Of a stretch of DNA of 64,000 nucleotides, positions 26,001 through 36,706 are shown piece after piece (the stretch's first letter is position 1; the number at the start of each line of letters is the position of its first letter). Made by a program: the position numbers and the translations under genes. The stretch comes from Cyanidium caldarium (taxonomy: Eukaryota; Rhodophyta; Bangiophyceae; Cyanidiales; Cyanidiaceae). The notes under the pieces are model-generated. The model did no database searches, was not told where the DNA came from, and was given only the letters and a program-made list of their open reading frames with translations. The stretch is from assembly GCA_026184775.1 (NCBI GenBank), contig JANCYW010000012.1:1-64000 (forward strand), in the 5' to 3' direction.

Positions 26001-27410
26001 ATGGAGAAGCAGTTTGACAGGCTGCGGGTGAAGTTGCGGGGCCCGTATCACGTGCTGGATGTGCCGGTCGAGATGGTCGACTTGTCGACGGCGGCCAAGG
26101 GCAAGGTGTTCGCTGACGCGGAGCTGAAGAAGCTGTTCGGGAAGCACAAGATGTCGCACTTGTACACATTGCTCACGCGGACTCCGGAGAAGAGGCTCAT
26201 GAAGCCGGCGGACGTGGTGGCCACCCGGGAGGCGCGTTCTGGGGAAGCGACACAGATGGCGCCAGCAGCAACGGTAGTGTTGCTCGACATCGAGTCGCCA
26301 CCAGGGACCGAGGATGGCAAGCAGGAACTGTCGGCGGTGCCGCGAATGCCCACCTACACCAAGTACGAGCTGTGGCGCATGTTGCTGCTGGACGGCCACG
26401 ATGCCTCTCTGGTATGGGGGTGCCGCAAGCTGCTGCTGCTGCTGGCGTTCCGTAAACGCCTCATCAGCGAGGATGCGTCTCTGTTCAACCTTCTCGGTCG
26501 GGTACCGCCGGCCACCTCTGGGGGTGGCGAAGTTCGTGCGACCACCGAGCCGCAGTCGTCACCGTCGTCGTCACCGGAGGGCATGTTCCACGCCAACGCG
26601 CAGCTGCGGGAGCTGTTGGCACAGGTGGGTGAGCGCTGCGGACCGAACGCCGACGAGGACCTGATGCTGCTGCGGGCGTTGGAGTGCGACCTGGTGATGT
26701 GGGAGGATTTGATGGTGGAGCCACCGCCGCAGGTGCCGAAAGTGCAGCCGCCAGCGGAGGGTGAACCGTTCACCACTGCGTCGCTGCGGCAGCTGCTGCG
26801 CGATCACGACATCCCTTTCCACCCAAATATGTCGTGCAAGCGTCTGGCCAATCTGGCGAAGTTGAAGGGCATCGCCACCGGGAGCCAACTGGAAACCCGC
26901 AAACCGGAGCCGGAGCGCCGGAGCGACCCGACGCACCTGGAGAAGCGGATGGAGGAGGTGGCGCAGCAGTTGAAAGTGCAGTGTATGCGGGAGGCCTGTG
27001 AGCCGGACGATGGGAGGGAGGAACCGCAACAACGGCGTGGGCGTGGGCGTGGGAACGCACGTCCGTACTGCCGCGGCACCTACTTCACCGATCACCAGCT
27101 GTATCGGATGCTGCGGCAGGCAGGCGAGGCGCAGGGCGTGCATCCGAACGATCCGCGTCCGGTGCTGTTGCAGAGCTGTCTGGAGGCGCACCTGGTCACC
27201 CTGTGGGATGTGGTGGCCGAGATGAGCCCGCAGCAGCGCAAGGCGAAGACGGGGGCGGAGTGCGAGGCACCCATACCTGACGGCGTATACTACACGAAGG
27301 ACGAGCTGCGGCGAGCGCTTCCCCCCGGCGTGCTCGACGCGTTGTCTCACCACACGATGTGCCTAGCCACTTTATATGACAGGCGTGTAGAACCAGAGCC
27401 ACTGATCTGA
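26001..27410 (+). CDS. six-repeat helical protein of unknown family
   Basis: 469 residues built from six diverged repeats at about 36-73, 118-170, 195-237, 256-298, 360-404 and 429-461. Each begins with an aromatic-Thr turn and a helix (YTKYELWRMLLLDG, FTTASLRQLLRDHD, YFTDHQLYRMLRQAG, YYTKDELRRALPPG). A variable loop follows, then a second Leu-rich helix and usually an acidic end (LWDVV, MWEDLM). Linkers are low-complexity, with an RRGRGRG patch near 345-352. Helix-turn-helix repeats with a basic patch suggest nucleic-acid or protein binding; SAP-like folds are one thought, but I recognise no family. Its stop lies 39 bases inside the end of the convergent mTERF gene. A decayed upstream extension and a Fanzor relic adjoin it. 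Confidence 0.6.
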   Translation: MEKQFDRLRVKLRGPYHVLDVPVEMVDLSTAAKGKVFADAELKKLFGKHKMSHLYTLLTRTPEKRLMKPADVVATREARSGEATQMAPAATVVLLDIESPPGTEDGKQELSAVPRMPTYTKYELWRMLLLDGHDASLVWGCRKLLLLLAFRKRLISEDASLFNLLGRVPPATSGGGEVRATTEPQSSPSSSPEGMFHANAQLRELLAQVGERCGPNADEDLMLLRALECDLVMWEDLMVEPPPQVPKVQPPAEGEPFTTASLRQLLRDHDIPFHPNMSCKRLANLAKLKGIATGSQLETRKPEPERRSDPTHLEKRMEEVAQQLKVQCMREACEPDDGREEPQQRRGRGRGNARPYCRGTYFTDHQLYRMLRQAGEAQGVHPNDPRPVLLQSCLEAHLVTLWDVVAEMSPQQRKAKTGAECEAPIPDGVYYTKDELRRALPPGVLDALSHHTMCLATLYDRRVEPEPLI

Positions 27411-29018
27411 GTCTCGGTACGCGAGGTACTCCGACAGGTCGCAGCCGGCCACCTGTGCGCAGAACTCGGCGTCGCTGCCGGTGAAGATGCGCTCCGGCTG
27501 CGGATCCTCCCACGACGGCTCTCCGCTACCCCGCCGATGGCCGCGCGTTTTGACAAACGCGTACCGGGGAATAATACGCTGGTGCAGGTCCATACACCAA
27601 TACTCCGGTAGCCGATACAGCGTCTCGGTGGCCGGCAGGCCGATGGTCTCGGTCCAAAAGTGCAGGCGCGGTTCCAGCTGCGCCTGCAGCGCCTCATCCC
27701 GACTGCCGCGACGGCCGGTATACGATAGGAGGGCCGGCGCGGCCGCAATCAGTTGGCGCACTTGTGGCGCGGAAAAGCCGCCGCGCTCCTGCAGCCAGTC
27801 GACGAGGGCGGCGATGCGGCGGCGATAAAACTCCGGCACGACTGTCGCGACTTGTGCGATCGCCGGGTGTCGCGCCCCGAAGCCCAGCTCTTCCTCCATC
27901 AACCGCCGGAACGGTTGTAGATCGTGCGGGATGCTGGCCTCGAGTACCAGCGGCGTGGTGAGCACGCATTGGCCGAGATCGCGCACGCCCAGCTGTTCGC
28001 GCAGGAAGTTCAGGCGCGGCTGCATGCTGCGCTGCGGCGACAACACCAACGCACTGGGATAGCGGGCGATCAGGTCGGCCACGTCATCGCGCACCGTCCG
28101 GTATGGGCCTGATGTAGGTGCTGCGGTCGGCGCTGGCGCCCCCGCCTCCATCAGCTGTTCCAGCCACTGCACCTGGGTTCGCAGCGCTGCCACGGACGCC
28201 AACAACACCTGCGGCACGCTGCTCACCACATGCATCGCCACCGAACGATCACCGTTCAGCACTTCCAGTACATAGTCAGCAGAGCGGAGCGCTTCGTCGC
28301 GGGCACACCACAGAATGTGCGGCCGCTTGGCGACCGCCTCCGCCATCGCCGCGCCCTCCAGACCGAACGGCAAGGCGATCGATGTGGGGAGCGTGCCGTT
28401 CGTGGTCGCCGCCGCAGGCGACGCTGCCACTGCTGTGCCCTGCATGAAGGCCGCACCCGGTCGCAACACCTCCTCCACCGATAGCTCCAGGATGCGCGGC
28501 GCGTGTCGCACCACCCGCCGTAGATGCGACTCCCGCAGGCCCAGCGCCTCCACCAAAAACTCGATCACCGGTCGCGCCTGCGCCGCCAGCGATATCCCCA
28601 GCATTTGCGGTCGTCGATGCAACACTCGACCGGCATCCTCCGCCGTCAACCCCAACGCGCGCAACAAGGCGAGCACCCGGTCCACCCGCTGTTCCGCCGA
28701 GTCCGTATTCGTCTTCAGCGCCTGCTGCTCGGCCTCGATCAGCGACGTCAACGCTGACCACACCCGGAGGGTCGAAGCGGGCGAACAGCGAGCGTTGCCT
28801 CGGGGCGACGTTCTGGGACGGTCCGGCGACACCCTCAAACGCAGAAAGAGGTCGCCGCGGGAGGCGCCGCCGCGGTGATGCCCCAGTGGCTGGCCCAGCG
28901 AGGGAGTACTCGGTAAGCGCCTTCCATATCGTCGTTCCAAACTGTGCCTCCTGCTCGCTGCACACCTCAACGGTGTCCGGTCCGGGCAACCTACCCAGAG
29001 CGCCCCCGCCACGAACAT
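27372..29018 (-). CDS. mTERF-domain protein (organellar)
   Basis: 548 residues with a series of ~30-residue mTERF helical repeats: LLRALGLTAEDAGRVLHRRP, LGLRESHLRRVVRHAPRILE, VSSVPQVLLASVAALRTQV, LIARYPSALVLSPQRSM and FSAPQVRQLIAAAPALLSYT. The end (LHFWTETIGL, LPEYWCMDLHQRIIPRYAFV) is the conserved mTERF close, where a Leu/Ile-pair precedes RIxPRY. mTERFs bind organelle DNA or RNA and affect transcription, splicing or ribosome biogenesis. The ATG at 29018 gives an Arg/Ser-rich acid-poor leader. It is head-to-head with methionyl-tRNA formyltransferase (249 bp) and overlaps the convergent six-repeat gene by 39 bases. A tail after the last repeat (GSDAEFCAQVAGCDL) is unusual. Confidence 0.88.
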   Translation of the reverse strand: MFVAGALWVGCPDRTPLRCAASRRHSLERRYGRRLPSTPSLGQPLGHHRGGASRGDLFLRLRVSPDRPRTSPRGNARCSPASTLRVWSALTSLIEAEQQALKTNTDSAEQRVDRVLALLRALGLTAEDAGRVLHRRPQMLGISLAAQARPVIEFLVEALGLRESHLRRVVRHAPRILELSVEEVLRPGAAFMQGTAVAASPAAATTNGTLPTSIALPFGLEGAAMAEAVAKRPHILWCARDEALRSADYVLEVLNGDRSVAMHVVSSVPQVLLASVAALRTQVQWLEQLMEAGAPAPTAAPTSGPYRTVRDDVADLIARYPSALVLSPQRSMQPRLNFLREQLGVRDLGQCVLTTPLVLEASIPHDLQPFRRLMEEELGFGARHPAIAQVATVVPEFYRRRIAALVDWLQERGGFSAPQVRQLIAAAPALLSYTGRRGSRDEALQAQLEPRLHFWTETIGLPATETLYRLPEYWCMDLHQRIIPRYAFVKTRGHRRGSGEPSWEDPQPERIFTGSDAEFCAQVAGCDLSEYLAYRDSDQWLWFYTPVI

Positions 29019-29267
29019 GCCTCCTGTCGACCCCGACTGTCGCTGCCTGTCTTTCCCCGACGCTTCTCCACTCTCCTCGTATTGCCGTGTGCACCTCAAT
29101 ACCCTTTCCGAGCCCGATGGACACGCTCCCATTCACCCGCCTCCCCTCACGGACACCGCTGGGCGTCTCTGTCGTTCGCAGGCGCGCTCTTCGTCGGGTC
29201 TCCCTCCCGCCAGCGCCCCTTCGCCGCGCAACGAGACCATGGACCGCGGGAGAGTCGCCAGCGGGTA

Positions 29268-30566
29268 ATGCACCGGTTCTCGAGCCGGACGACGGTATGG
29301 CGGTCGGTGTCGTTTGTGTTGCCAGCGCGGACGAGTGGAGACTGTCGCTGCTGGCCGCCGTCGCTTCGCCGACGATGGCTCCGGTGGTCGCATCGGCCGC
29401 TGAGCCGGTGGAAGCGAGGTGACCGCTGTTCCCAGCACGCTCGGCGGCTCGCTTGCACGCTTGCACCTTCGTCTCCCGCCAGCCCGAGTGCTCGTCGGCG
29501 CATTCTCTTTATGGGCACACCGGAGGTGGCTCGCGACGCTCTGGAGCAACTGGTGCGATCGCTCGACGAACCCGACGCTACCGCTGCGGCGCCCTTCTAT
29601 GTGGCCGCGGTGGTGACGCAACCGCCGGCGCCGAGCGGTCGACGCCGTTCGGCCGCGCTGCAGCCGTCACCGGTGCATCAATACGCCGAGGAGGTACTGC
29701 GGGTGCCGGTGTACACCCCGGGCAGCGTGCGCCACGACGAGGCCTTTCTGCGCGACATCGCGCACCAACTGGCACCCGATCTGGTGGTGACCGCGGCGTA
29801 CGGCCAATGGCTGCCGACGCGCTTCCTCCACATCGCCCCGCTGGGCACGCTGAACATCCACCCGTCGCTACTGCCGCGGTATCGTGGCGCGGCGCCGGTG
29901 CAGCGAGCGCTGCTGGATGGTGTGCGCGAGACCGGTGTGAGCATCGTGCGCAGCGTTCGGGAGATGGATGCCGGCCCGATCGTACTACAAGAGCGAGTGC
30001 CGGTCGACGAGGAGGTGCAGGCACCGCAACTGCTCCAACAGCTGTTCCTGCTGGGGGCGCGCCTGTTGGCACAGAGCATCCTGCGACGCGCGGGCATGGA
30101 ACGCGTCGACAACATAGCGGAAATGGACGCGCTGCTCGGTACGGTGCGGGAACAGCAACACGCGCACGCCACGCACGCCCCCAAGCTGGGCAAAGCGGAT
30201 GCCCGGCTGACCTTTTGTGAGACGGCCACCCGTGTACACAATCGCGTGCGCGCCCTGGCCGGCTGGCCGGGTACCTGGGTGGACGTGCAGGTGCTGCCGT
30301 CGGCAGGCGATCGGTTGAAAGAACCGACGGTGTTGCGACTGAAGGTGATTTGCACGCGAGTGGTGCGAGCTGAAGCGGGTGCGGCGCTCGGCGTGCACGA
30401 GGTGCATTTCTGCCAGGAGACGCAGGCGCTGCGGTTCACCTGCGACGACGGCTCGCAGCTGGATGTGCTGCAAGTGCAGTTGCCCGGCAAACGGGTGATG
30501 CAGGCGCGCGAGTTTTGGAACGGCCTGCGCGGACGGGCGCTCCAACGTCTGCGGGTGCCGTATTAA
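29268..30566 (+). CDS. FMT: methionyl-tRNA formyltransferase
   Basis: 432 residues. It formylates initiator Met-tRNA for mitochondrial or plastid translation. Core motifs: ILFMGTPEVARDAL, the catalytic segment LNIHPSLLPRYRGAAPVQRAL (Asn, His) with the later Asp in VREMDAGPIVLQE, and the C-terminal OB-like domain with HAPKLGKADARL and VHNRVRALAGWPG. Residues 1-75 (MHRFSSRTTVWRSVSFVLPA onward) are Arg/Ser-rich and acid-poor, a good presequence. The frame opens further upstream, but that would overlap the mTERF gene. Peptide deformylase, the enzyme that reverses this modification, lies about 18 kb away in the same window. Confidence 0.94.
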   Translation: MHRFSSRTTVWRSVSFVLPARTSGDCRCWPPSLRRRWLRWSHRPLSRWKRGDRCSQHARRLACTLAPSSPASPSARRRILFMGTPEVARDALEQLVRSLDEPDATAAAPFYVAAVVTQPPAPSGRRRSAALQPSPVHQYAEEVLRVPVYTPGSVRHDEAFLRDIAHQLAPDLVVTAAYGQWLPTRFLHIAPLGTLNIHPSLLPRYRGAAPVQRALLDGVRETGVSIVRSVREMDAGPIVLQERVPVDEEVQAPQLLQQLFLLGARLLAQSILRRAGMERVDNIAEMDALLGTVREQQHAHATHAPKLGKADARLTFCETATRVHNRVRALAGWPGTWVDVQVLPSAGDRLKEPTVLRLKVICTRVVRAEAGAALGVHEVHFCQETQALRFTCDDGSQLDVLQVQLPGKRVMQAREFWNGLRGRALQRLRVPY

Positions 30567-30672
30567 GGAGTCGGGAGGAGGCGACGGGGTGGCGCTACGT
30601 ACCGATCCGGAGACTCGCACGGCCAACACTACAAAACCGTTTACAACCGTGCGACTGTGCGTCGATCGCTGC

Positions 30673-31377
30673 CTAGATCTTATTAAACGCGGCGATCTCC
30701 ACCGACTGCACGAGGTCCTCGATGCCCTCGATCTCCTCGGTGATCACATCGGTGGACGGCACCTTCTCGTCGATGATGGTGGCCATGATCTGCAGCTTGC
30801 GCACACCAAAGGCCACAGGCACCAATTGCGCGGCGCCCCAGGTCAGACCGTCGAGCTCGATGCGCCGTACGGCCGCCTCCATCGCCGCCATATCGGTGTC
30901 TGCCTCCCATGGCTTCACATCGAACACCACGCTGGACTTGGCCACCGGGGCCGATTTGCCTTTGGCGGCGTCACGTTGTTCTTTGGCCTTGAGCGCTGCT
31001 GCCGCGCGCTCTTGCTGCCGACGGTACGCCTCCTCGTCCTCTTCCTCGTCGTCGTCGTCGCCGAACAGATCGTCCGCCGTGAGATCGTCGCCCCCCGATG
31101 GGGTGGTAGCCGCGGCGCCACCGTTAGCCACACCGGCCGGCCACTGCCCCCGCTGATCCGCCGGAAAGGAGGAAATGTGCGCGTGCCACCGACGCAAGTG
31201 CGGATACCGATCCAGCGCACCGCTCGCGGCCACCAACGCGCCCGACGCGTTCACCGCCCGCAACACCTCCTGATCCGCTTGCGACGGCCGCACGCCCGCC
31301 ACATAAGAATGATCTGCCAGGTGCTCGTTCAGCTCATCGAGCTGAGATTCGTTACTCAGGTCGGTGAACCGAGTCAT
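30673..31377 (-). CDS. translation elongation factor 1B beta/delta subunit (eEF1B)
   Basis: 234 residues. The guanine-nucleotide exchange factor for eEF1A. The N-terminal GST-C-like helices ([31 protein letters not shown]) are followed by an acidic linker ([19 protein letters not shown]) and the exchange domain: [49 protein letters not shown] and [15 protein letters not shown] to the stop, the invariant family end. The linker's Asp run comes from a GAC repeat. The ATG at 31377 ([11 protein letters not shown]) matches the usual family start. Cytosolic. It converges with FMT and diverges from the acyltransferase gene. Confidence 0.95.
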   Translation of the reverse strand: MTRFTDLSNESQLDELNEHLADHSYVAGVRPSQADQEVLRAVNASGALVAASGALDRYPHLRRWHAHISSFPADQRGQWPAGVANGGAAATTPSGGDDLTADDLFGDDDDEEEDEEAYRRQQERAAAALKAKEQRDAAKGKSAPVAKSSVVFDVKPWEADTDMAAMEAAVRRIELDGLTWGAAQLVPVAFGVRKLQIMATIIDEKVPSTDVITEEIEGIEDLVQSVEIAAFNKI

Positions 31378-31747
31378 GGGGAGCGGGAGCGGGAGCGAAG
31401 CAAAGTGGGCAGATGACGAGGACGCTCTGGGCGCCGAGCGAGGAGAGGAGCGGAGCGGCCGAAGAAGCGGCACTCCGCGCATGTCACGTGGCGGGGGAAT
31501 TCCAGGAGCGAAATGTCACACGCCCGCAACCCTCTACGTCTGTCACGGAAGCACCGCTTTGAAGAGTCACACAGAGGCAGCCGCACCGGGTCGTTCGCCA
31601 GGACTCTGCACCTCCTCGCCGCTGTCTGTCGTGCGAGACGCCCTCTCATCGGCTGGGCCTCACACCCAGCGATCAACACCGCAGCAGCTGCCAACTCGCG
31701 CTTATTGTCCTGCTTGTCTCGGATCCGCTCACCCGATTTTCCACACC

Positions 31748-33097
31748 ATGTGGGAGACGTTGTGGCGACGATGTTACGACCTGGGGCGCCGGGCGCTCGA
31801 ATCGCCGACCACCACCGCGGTGCTGCTGGGGATGCAGCTGGCGTTGCGCAACCCGGGGCTGCGACGGTTGATCGGCGTTTTGGTGCTGCGGCTGTTGTCG
31901 ATGGCGTTCATGCTGTGGTTGTTGGTGTTCAACTCGTTAGGGTGCGACCTACTGTTGCCACTCACCATCTACAACCCGCCGCTTCTCCTATTGGCCGCGC
32001 TGGGTGTGCGCCTGCTGCGGTGGCGACAACCTCAGTCTGCCGAGACGCTGATGCAGACCGCGCGTCGGGTGCGTTCGGCGGTGCGCTCGTTTTTCCTGCG
32101 CCTGTGGGTGGACGCGCTGGTCAGCTGGGCCGAGACCGTCGGCGGCCTGGACCTGATCGTCACCGGCGACGACATCGTACCCTCCGAGGCGTGCGTCGTC
32201 CTGTGCAATCACCAATCCTGGGTAGACTCGCTCATCATCTTCTGCTTGGCGAGTACGGCGGGCCGGTCGGGCGATTTCCGTTTCCTGGCCAAGCGCTCGC
32301 TGCTGTACCTGCCGATCATCGGCACAGCCGCCAAGTTCACCGGCGGCAGCCTGTTCATCCGCCGCAAGTACGAACAGGACGCGGGACGCATGCAACGCAC
32401 CTATCGCCAGCTGCTCACGCGTCGACAGCCGTTCTGGTTCACCATATTCGCCGAGGGCACGCGATTGAACTCCCGCAGCAAACTGGCCGAGGCCAAACGG
32501 TACTACCGCGAAGTGACCCGCAAACAAACCGCCGCCGTCGATGGCAGCGACAATGCCAACACCACCACCACCGCCCATCCGCTTCCGCTGGTAGAGCCGC
32601 GGTACTGTCTGGTGCCGCGGGTGAAGGGATTCCAGCGGGCGGTGGCGGGTCTGCGCGATCGCATCGGCGCCGTGTACGACCTGACCATCTTCTACGAGAA
32701 CCTGGCCGACGAAACGCCGAATCGGGCGGGCGAGTGGGTGCCACGCCCCACCGTCGCTGACATGTATCTCTGGGCGACGCGCTGGGTGCGGGCAGAGCGC
32801 TACCGGGTGCACGTGCATGTGCGCCGCACCCCGGTCGCCGCGCTGCCCGACACCGAAGACGGGCTGGCACGGTGGATGTTCGCCAATTACGCCGACAAGG
32901 AGCGGCTGTTGCAGCGGGCACACGCCCAGTGCGCCTTTCGCGGTGAGCGAGCGGCATCGCGACAGCCGCCCACCTGGCGCGCCCTGCTGCTGGCGCTGTT
33001 GCAACTGACGGCGGTGAACGTGAGCATGGCGTGGCTGCTGCGGACGCTGTGGGTATGGGCCCGACGCACTTTACATCCCAGTGTAGCCTTGTCGTAA
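31748..33097 (+). CDS. lysophosphatidic acid acyltransferase (AGPAT/LPAAT, LCLAT1-like)
   Basis: 449 residues. Transfers an acyl chain to lysophosphatidic acid or a related lysophospholipid in the ER. Two N-terminal hydrophobic spans (LIGVLVLRLLSMAFMLWLLV and PPLLLLAALGVRLL) precede the catalytic NHQSWVDS (H-x4-D). Then come FLAKRSLLYLPIIGTAAK, GSLFIRRKYEQD, the acceptor site FAEGTRLN, and VPRVKGFQRAVAGLR with VYDLTIFYEN. It closes with a C-terminal hydrophobic span. This order and the VPRxxGF motif fit the eukaryotic AGPAT3/4/5-LPAT2-LCLAT1 group more than the plastid type. A Thr/His-rich insertion lies near residue 275. The ATG at 31748 is the first after the divergent eEF1B 5' region. Confidence 0.9.
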   Translation: MWETLWRRCYDLGRRALESPTTTAVLLGMQLALRNPGLRRLIGVLVLRLLSMAFMLWLLVFNSLGCDLLLPLTIYNPPLLLLAALGVRLLRWRQPQSAETLMQTARRVRSAVRSFFLRLWVDALVSWAETVGGLDLIVTGDDIVPSEACVVLCNHQSWVDSLIIFCLASTAGRSGDFRFLAKRSLLYLPIIGTAAKFTGGSLFIRRKYEQDAGRMQRTYRQLLTRRQPFWFTIFAEGTRLNSRSKLAEAKRYYREVTRKQTAAVDGSDNANTTTTAHPLPLVEPRYCLVPRVKGFQRAVAGLRDRIGAVYDLTIFYENLADETPNRAGEWVPRPTVADMYLWATRWVRAERYRVHVHVRRTPVAALPDTEDGLARWMFANYADKERLLQRAHAQCAFRGERAASRQPPTWRALLLALLQLTAVNVSMAWLLRTLWVWARRTLHPSVALS

Positions 33098-33169
33098 AAA
33101 TGTCCAACGCCTCGGATACACACTATCGGGCGCGTATCCCGCCGGCGCCCACCAAGTTCCCGGTCTCCC

Positions 33170-34730
33170 TTATCCGCTGCTACCGTCCGTCGTCATACTG
33201 CTGCCGCTGCCGTTCGGGCTGTTGCGCGGCACATGCTCCGTCACCGGCATCTCCACGGCGTACCGCTTGAACAGCTCCGCGTCCAGACGCTGCACCAACC
33301 CCAGCAGCACCGAGGCCGCGTGCCGAATGTCCGGCGACCAGTGCGCCGCGCAGGCCGTCTGCAGCGCCGGTACCAACAGCGGATACACCGCCGCCTTGTG
33401 CGCCTCGACCAGCTCCCCCATCAGTTCCTGGTTGCTGATGAGGTAGATGGTGCGTTCGCTCACGTCCACGTGGCAGCTCTGCAGGCAACGCGCCAGACAA
33501 CGGAACAGCGGACGCATCACCGGGCCGAACAGCGCCACCACATCCGCCAGACTCGGCTGCTGCTGCTGATGATGATGATGATGTTGTTGTTGTTGTTGTT
33601 GAGGCGGCGGCGGCGGCGGAGCCGATCCCGCCGGGCACGAACGCCCCCCTCTCCCCGTCGATGGCGAGCCGCGACTGCCGCGTCTCGCCGCACCATCCCG
33701 CGCCATCGCCGTCCGCCGCCGCACCATACTCCCGCACGTGGTCAACACCTCGTTCAGTTCCGCCAGGAACAGCAGCTCCTTGCGCGTGCTGGTCACCGGC
33801 CAGTAACGCAACAGCGCCCGCACCGCATCCACGCCTAACGACACCTCTTTGGAGATGCAAAACGATACGCACATGGTCAGCTCGCGGTGATACCGCATCA
33901 CCCCGCGCGGTTTGTGCAACGGCAGCAGCACCCGCCGATAGAACAGCCGATGCTCCGGGCGCAGCGGCACCGAATAGCCGGCCACAATCGCCGCCAAAAC
34001 CTCCAACACCTCGCTCACCCCGTTATACTGCAGCGACGACTGCTGCGCCGCCGGGTGCACCCCCGCCGCCAGCGCCTCGACCGGCAGCAGGTGCACGCCG
34101 TGGCCATCGCCCAGCGCGGCCGCCTCGGGCAGTCGCAGCGAATGCAACTGGCCCTGATACACCAGCGGCAGGGCGGTGACGGTGCTGGCGCGCTCGGCAT
34201 ACGCGTTCTTGTGGTGGTCGTTCGTTCCCCGCACGGTCCGCAGACAGCTCAACTGCCGCAGCGCGTCGTCCTCACACAGCGGTCGCATCAGCACCGTGTC
34301 GACCATCGCCTCGCGCGTGCTCTTACGCAGCGCCGAGTACCGCGCATACAGCCGATGCACCACGGTGCGCAGGGCGTCGCGCTCGCGCGCATCATCTGAA
34401 GCGAACAGCGCCAGCAGCGAGCGCAGGAAGCGCGGCGTGAAGTGGCGCGCCGCCAGCGCATCGCCCAACCGTGACGCATCCGGTGCGCGCCCCACGCGAC
34501 ACAACAACAGCTCTATGAACAGCGAGTAGACCAGTTCGAGGTGCGGCCACGCCCAGTCGAACAACTGTCCCGGATGTTCGATGTCCTCCTCGGGCACCGA
34601 GAGGGCGTCGTGGTCCACCGCCAACGCCGAGTCGCTGGCATCAGAGGCAGCGTGGCCCGTCCGCATCGCTGGACTCGCGTTGCTGCCGCTTCCATCGGTG
34701 GAACGCGTCGAGTCCGGTGAAGCCGCCATT

Positions 34731-34764
<34 letters not shown>

Positions 34765-36706
34765 GTGTGGTTGCTGTCGCCCACAACGCCATCGGCGGCA
34801 GTTCCCGCTCGGCGATATACTCCGGCTCGGTGAGGCGACGCCGGGTCGGCAGCGGCCGGAACAGATTGCTGGCCAGAAAATTCACCCACAGTGGTAGCTG
34901 CTCGAAGAGGAAAAAGCGCGACGGGTCGCTCTTGTTCGGAGGCGGCATCGGCGTGCGCCCATTGGACACTCGTCGCATCGAGCTGCAATTGGCGGTCAGG
35001 TGCAGCACAAAGGGCATCTCCGGGTGTGGTCGACACACCGGCGACAGAGTGCGCGTGAACGCGTCAGTGCCCTGCTGGCGCGCATGCTCAGCGGCATCCA
35101 ATAGATCGACCAACAGCGCGCGCTTCAAGTCCATCAGATCCGCCGGCGTCTTGACGCAGATGCAGCAGCGCCGCGACCGCTGCGGCGGCAACATCGATGA
35201 CGCGGCCGACGGAGTCGGGGTCGGGGTCGGGGTCGGCGTCAGCCCTGCCGACGCGCTGCGAAACAGGTCGCGAGCAATCTGTACACCGGGCCGCAACGCC
35301 TGAAACGGAGTGTCCGGCGGATCGGGCGCGTGGCCGCCTCGCCCACACGCCACCGCGTCCGCACCCTCCCCATTCCCTTGGGCGCTCTCCTCCGTCGCCG
35401 CCGCCGCCGCCACCACCACCACCACCTCCTCCTCCTCCTCCTTGTCAGAGGCATCCAGTGCCGACTGCATGTGCGCAAACTTGCCCACCACCGCGGCAAT
35501 CGAGTCGCTCACCTCCAACTCGCCGTCGCAGCACTGGTCAAAGAGACGGCTGTCGTCCGGCGCCGGCGACACGCGTCGCCCGCCGTCGGCGCCCTTGGGC
35601 CAGCTGCTCTTGCCCGACAGCGAGCCCACATTGCGTCCCGCATGGTGCAACAGACCCACATGCATCCCCTGTGGAACGTGCGGACGCGCATCGCCCGATG
35701 ATTCGCCATCGCTGCGGTCACCGGTGTGGGTGTTGTCGCTGTCCGCGGTGGCACACGACTGGGCGGCCAACACGCGGAAGTAGCGAGCGCGCGCCCGATA
35801 CTCCACCAATAGATTCTCGTCGGTGAGCGCCATCCACTCGGGCAGCGACGGCACCAAGCTGCAAAAATACAGCTTCAGCGCCACCACCCGCTCCCGTTGC
35901 CTATCATCGGTGATGCTCTTGATGCTCGGCAGCGAGGCGATAAAGTCCGGGTGCGTCTCTCCCATCGCTTCCGGCACCGAGCTGTAGCTGGTGAGCAACT
36001 GCATCAGCTGTTCAAAGTGGCCGCACTTGTCCGCGACCGACGACAGGCGCTGGCGGCACTGGCGCAGCTGCAATCGTCGCCAGCGAGCTCGCGGCGTCTC
36101 GTTCGCACGCTGTCCGTACGCCTCCTCGTCGCTGTCACACAGTGCCGCGTCGTCCGCGTCGCCGTCGGTGCCCAGCTCGAGCTCGTCCGCCGGACTCGCC
36201 ACCGCCGTGGCCGACGGCAGGTGCGACAGCGACTGCACCCGCGACATACCGCACTGTCGACGAATAAACCCCACCATATCGTTGCTGCAGTCGCACGGCG
36301 GCGGTGGGGGCGTAAGCGCTGCCGCGGGCGTGGTGGAACGGAATGCTCCCTGCACCCCGGACAGCTCGCGGTCGCCGGCCGACGCCGAGCGCGGTGGCAC
36401 GCTCGACGTGGTCACAAACGACAGCGACGCCGGCGAGTACGCCTCCGCTGAATTCATCGAGCCCGTCGCCGTTGACCACGGCGGACACACCCGCGCCGGC
36501 AACTTGGTGGCCGGCGACAGCGGCGCCGGTGCGTGCCGCCCCGACTGCGGTTGTGTCCATGCCTCGTCTCCAGGGCCAGCCGACCCCCTAACCCCCAACT
36601 CCACACCATTCGAAGGCGTCAGCCACGAGGTGGGCAGCACTCGAGTGGGCTCGTCCCCCGCCCAGCCGCCGCCCACCGCGTGCGGTTCTCTCTTGCGCGG
36701 GGCCAT
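33170..36706 (-). CDS. PP2A regulatory subunit B56 (B'), very long N-terminal extension
   Basis: 1178 residues. The C-terminal ~500 are a B56 HEAT-like superhelix that selects PP2A substrates: WAWPHLELVYSLFIELLL, LLALFASDDARERDALRTV, HRLYARYSALRKSTREAM, LLPLHKPRGVMRYHRELTMC and RYWPVTSTRKELLFLAELNE, continuing to LVQRLDAELFKRYAVEMP. The first ~650 residues are mostly disordered but include a Cys-rich stretch (RRCCICVKTPADLMDLKRAL) and several conserved-looking helices; nothing comparable exists in animal or plant B56. Homopolymers (Thr run, Gln/His run, VVVVAAAAA) interrupt both parts. The ATG at 36706 (MAPRKREPHAV) is chosen over an earlier one at 36799. A second B56 gene lies at 41880. Confidence 0.85.
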
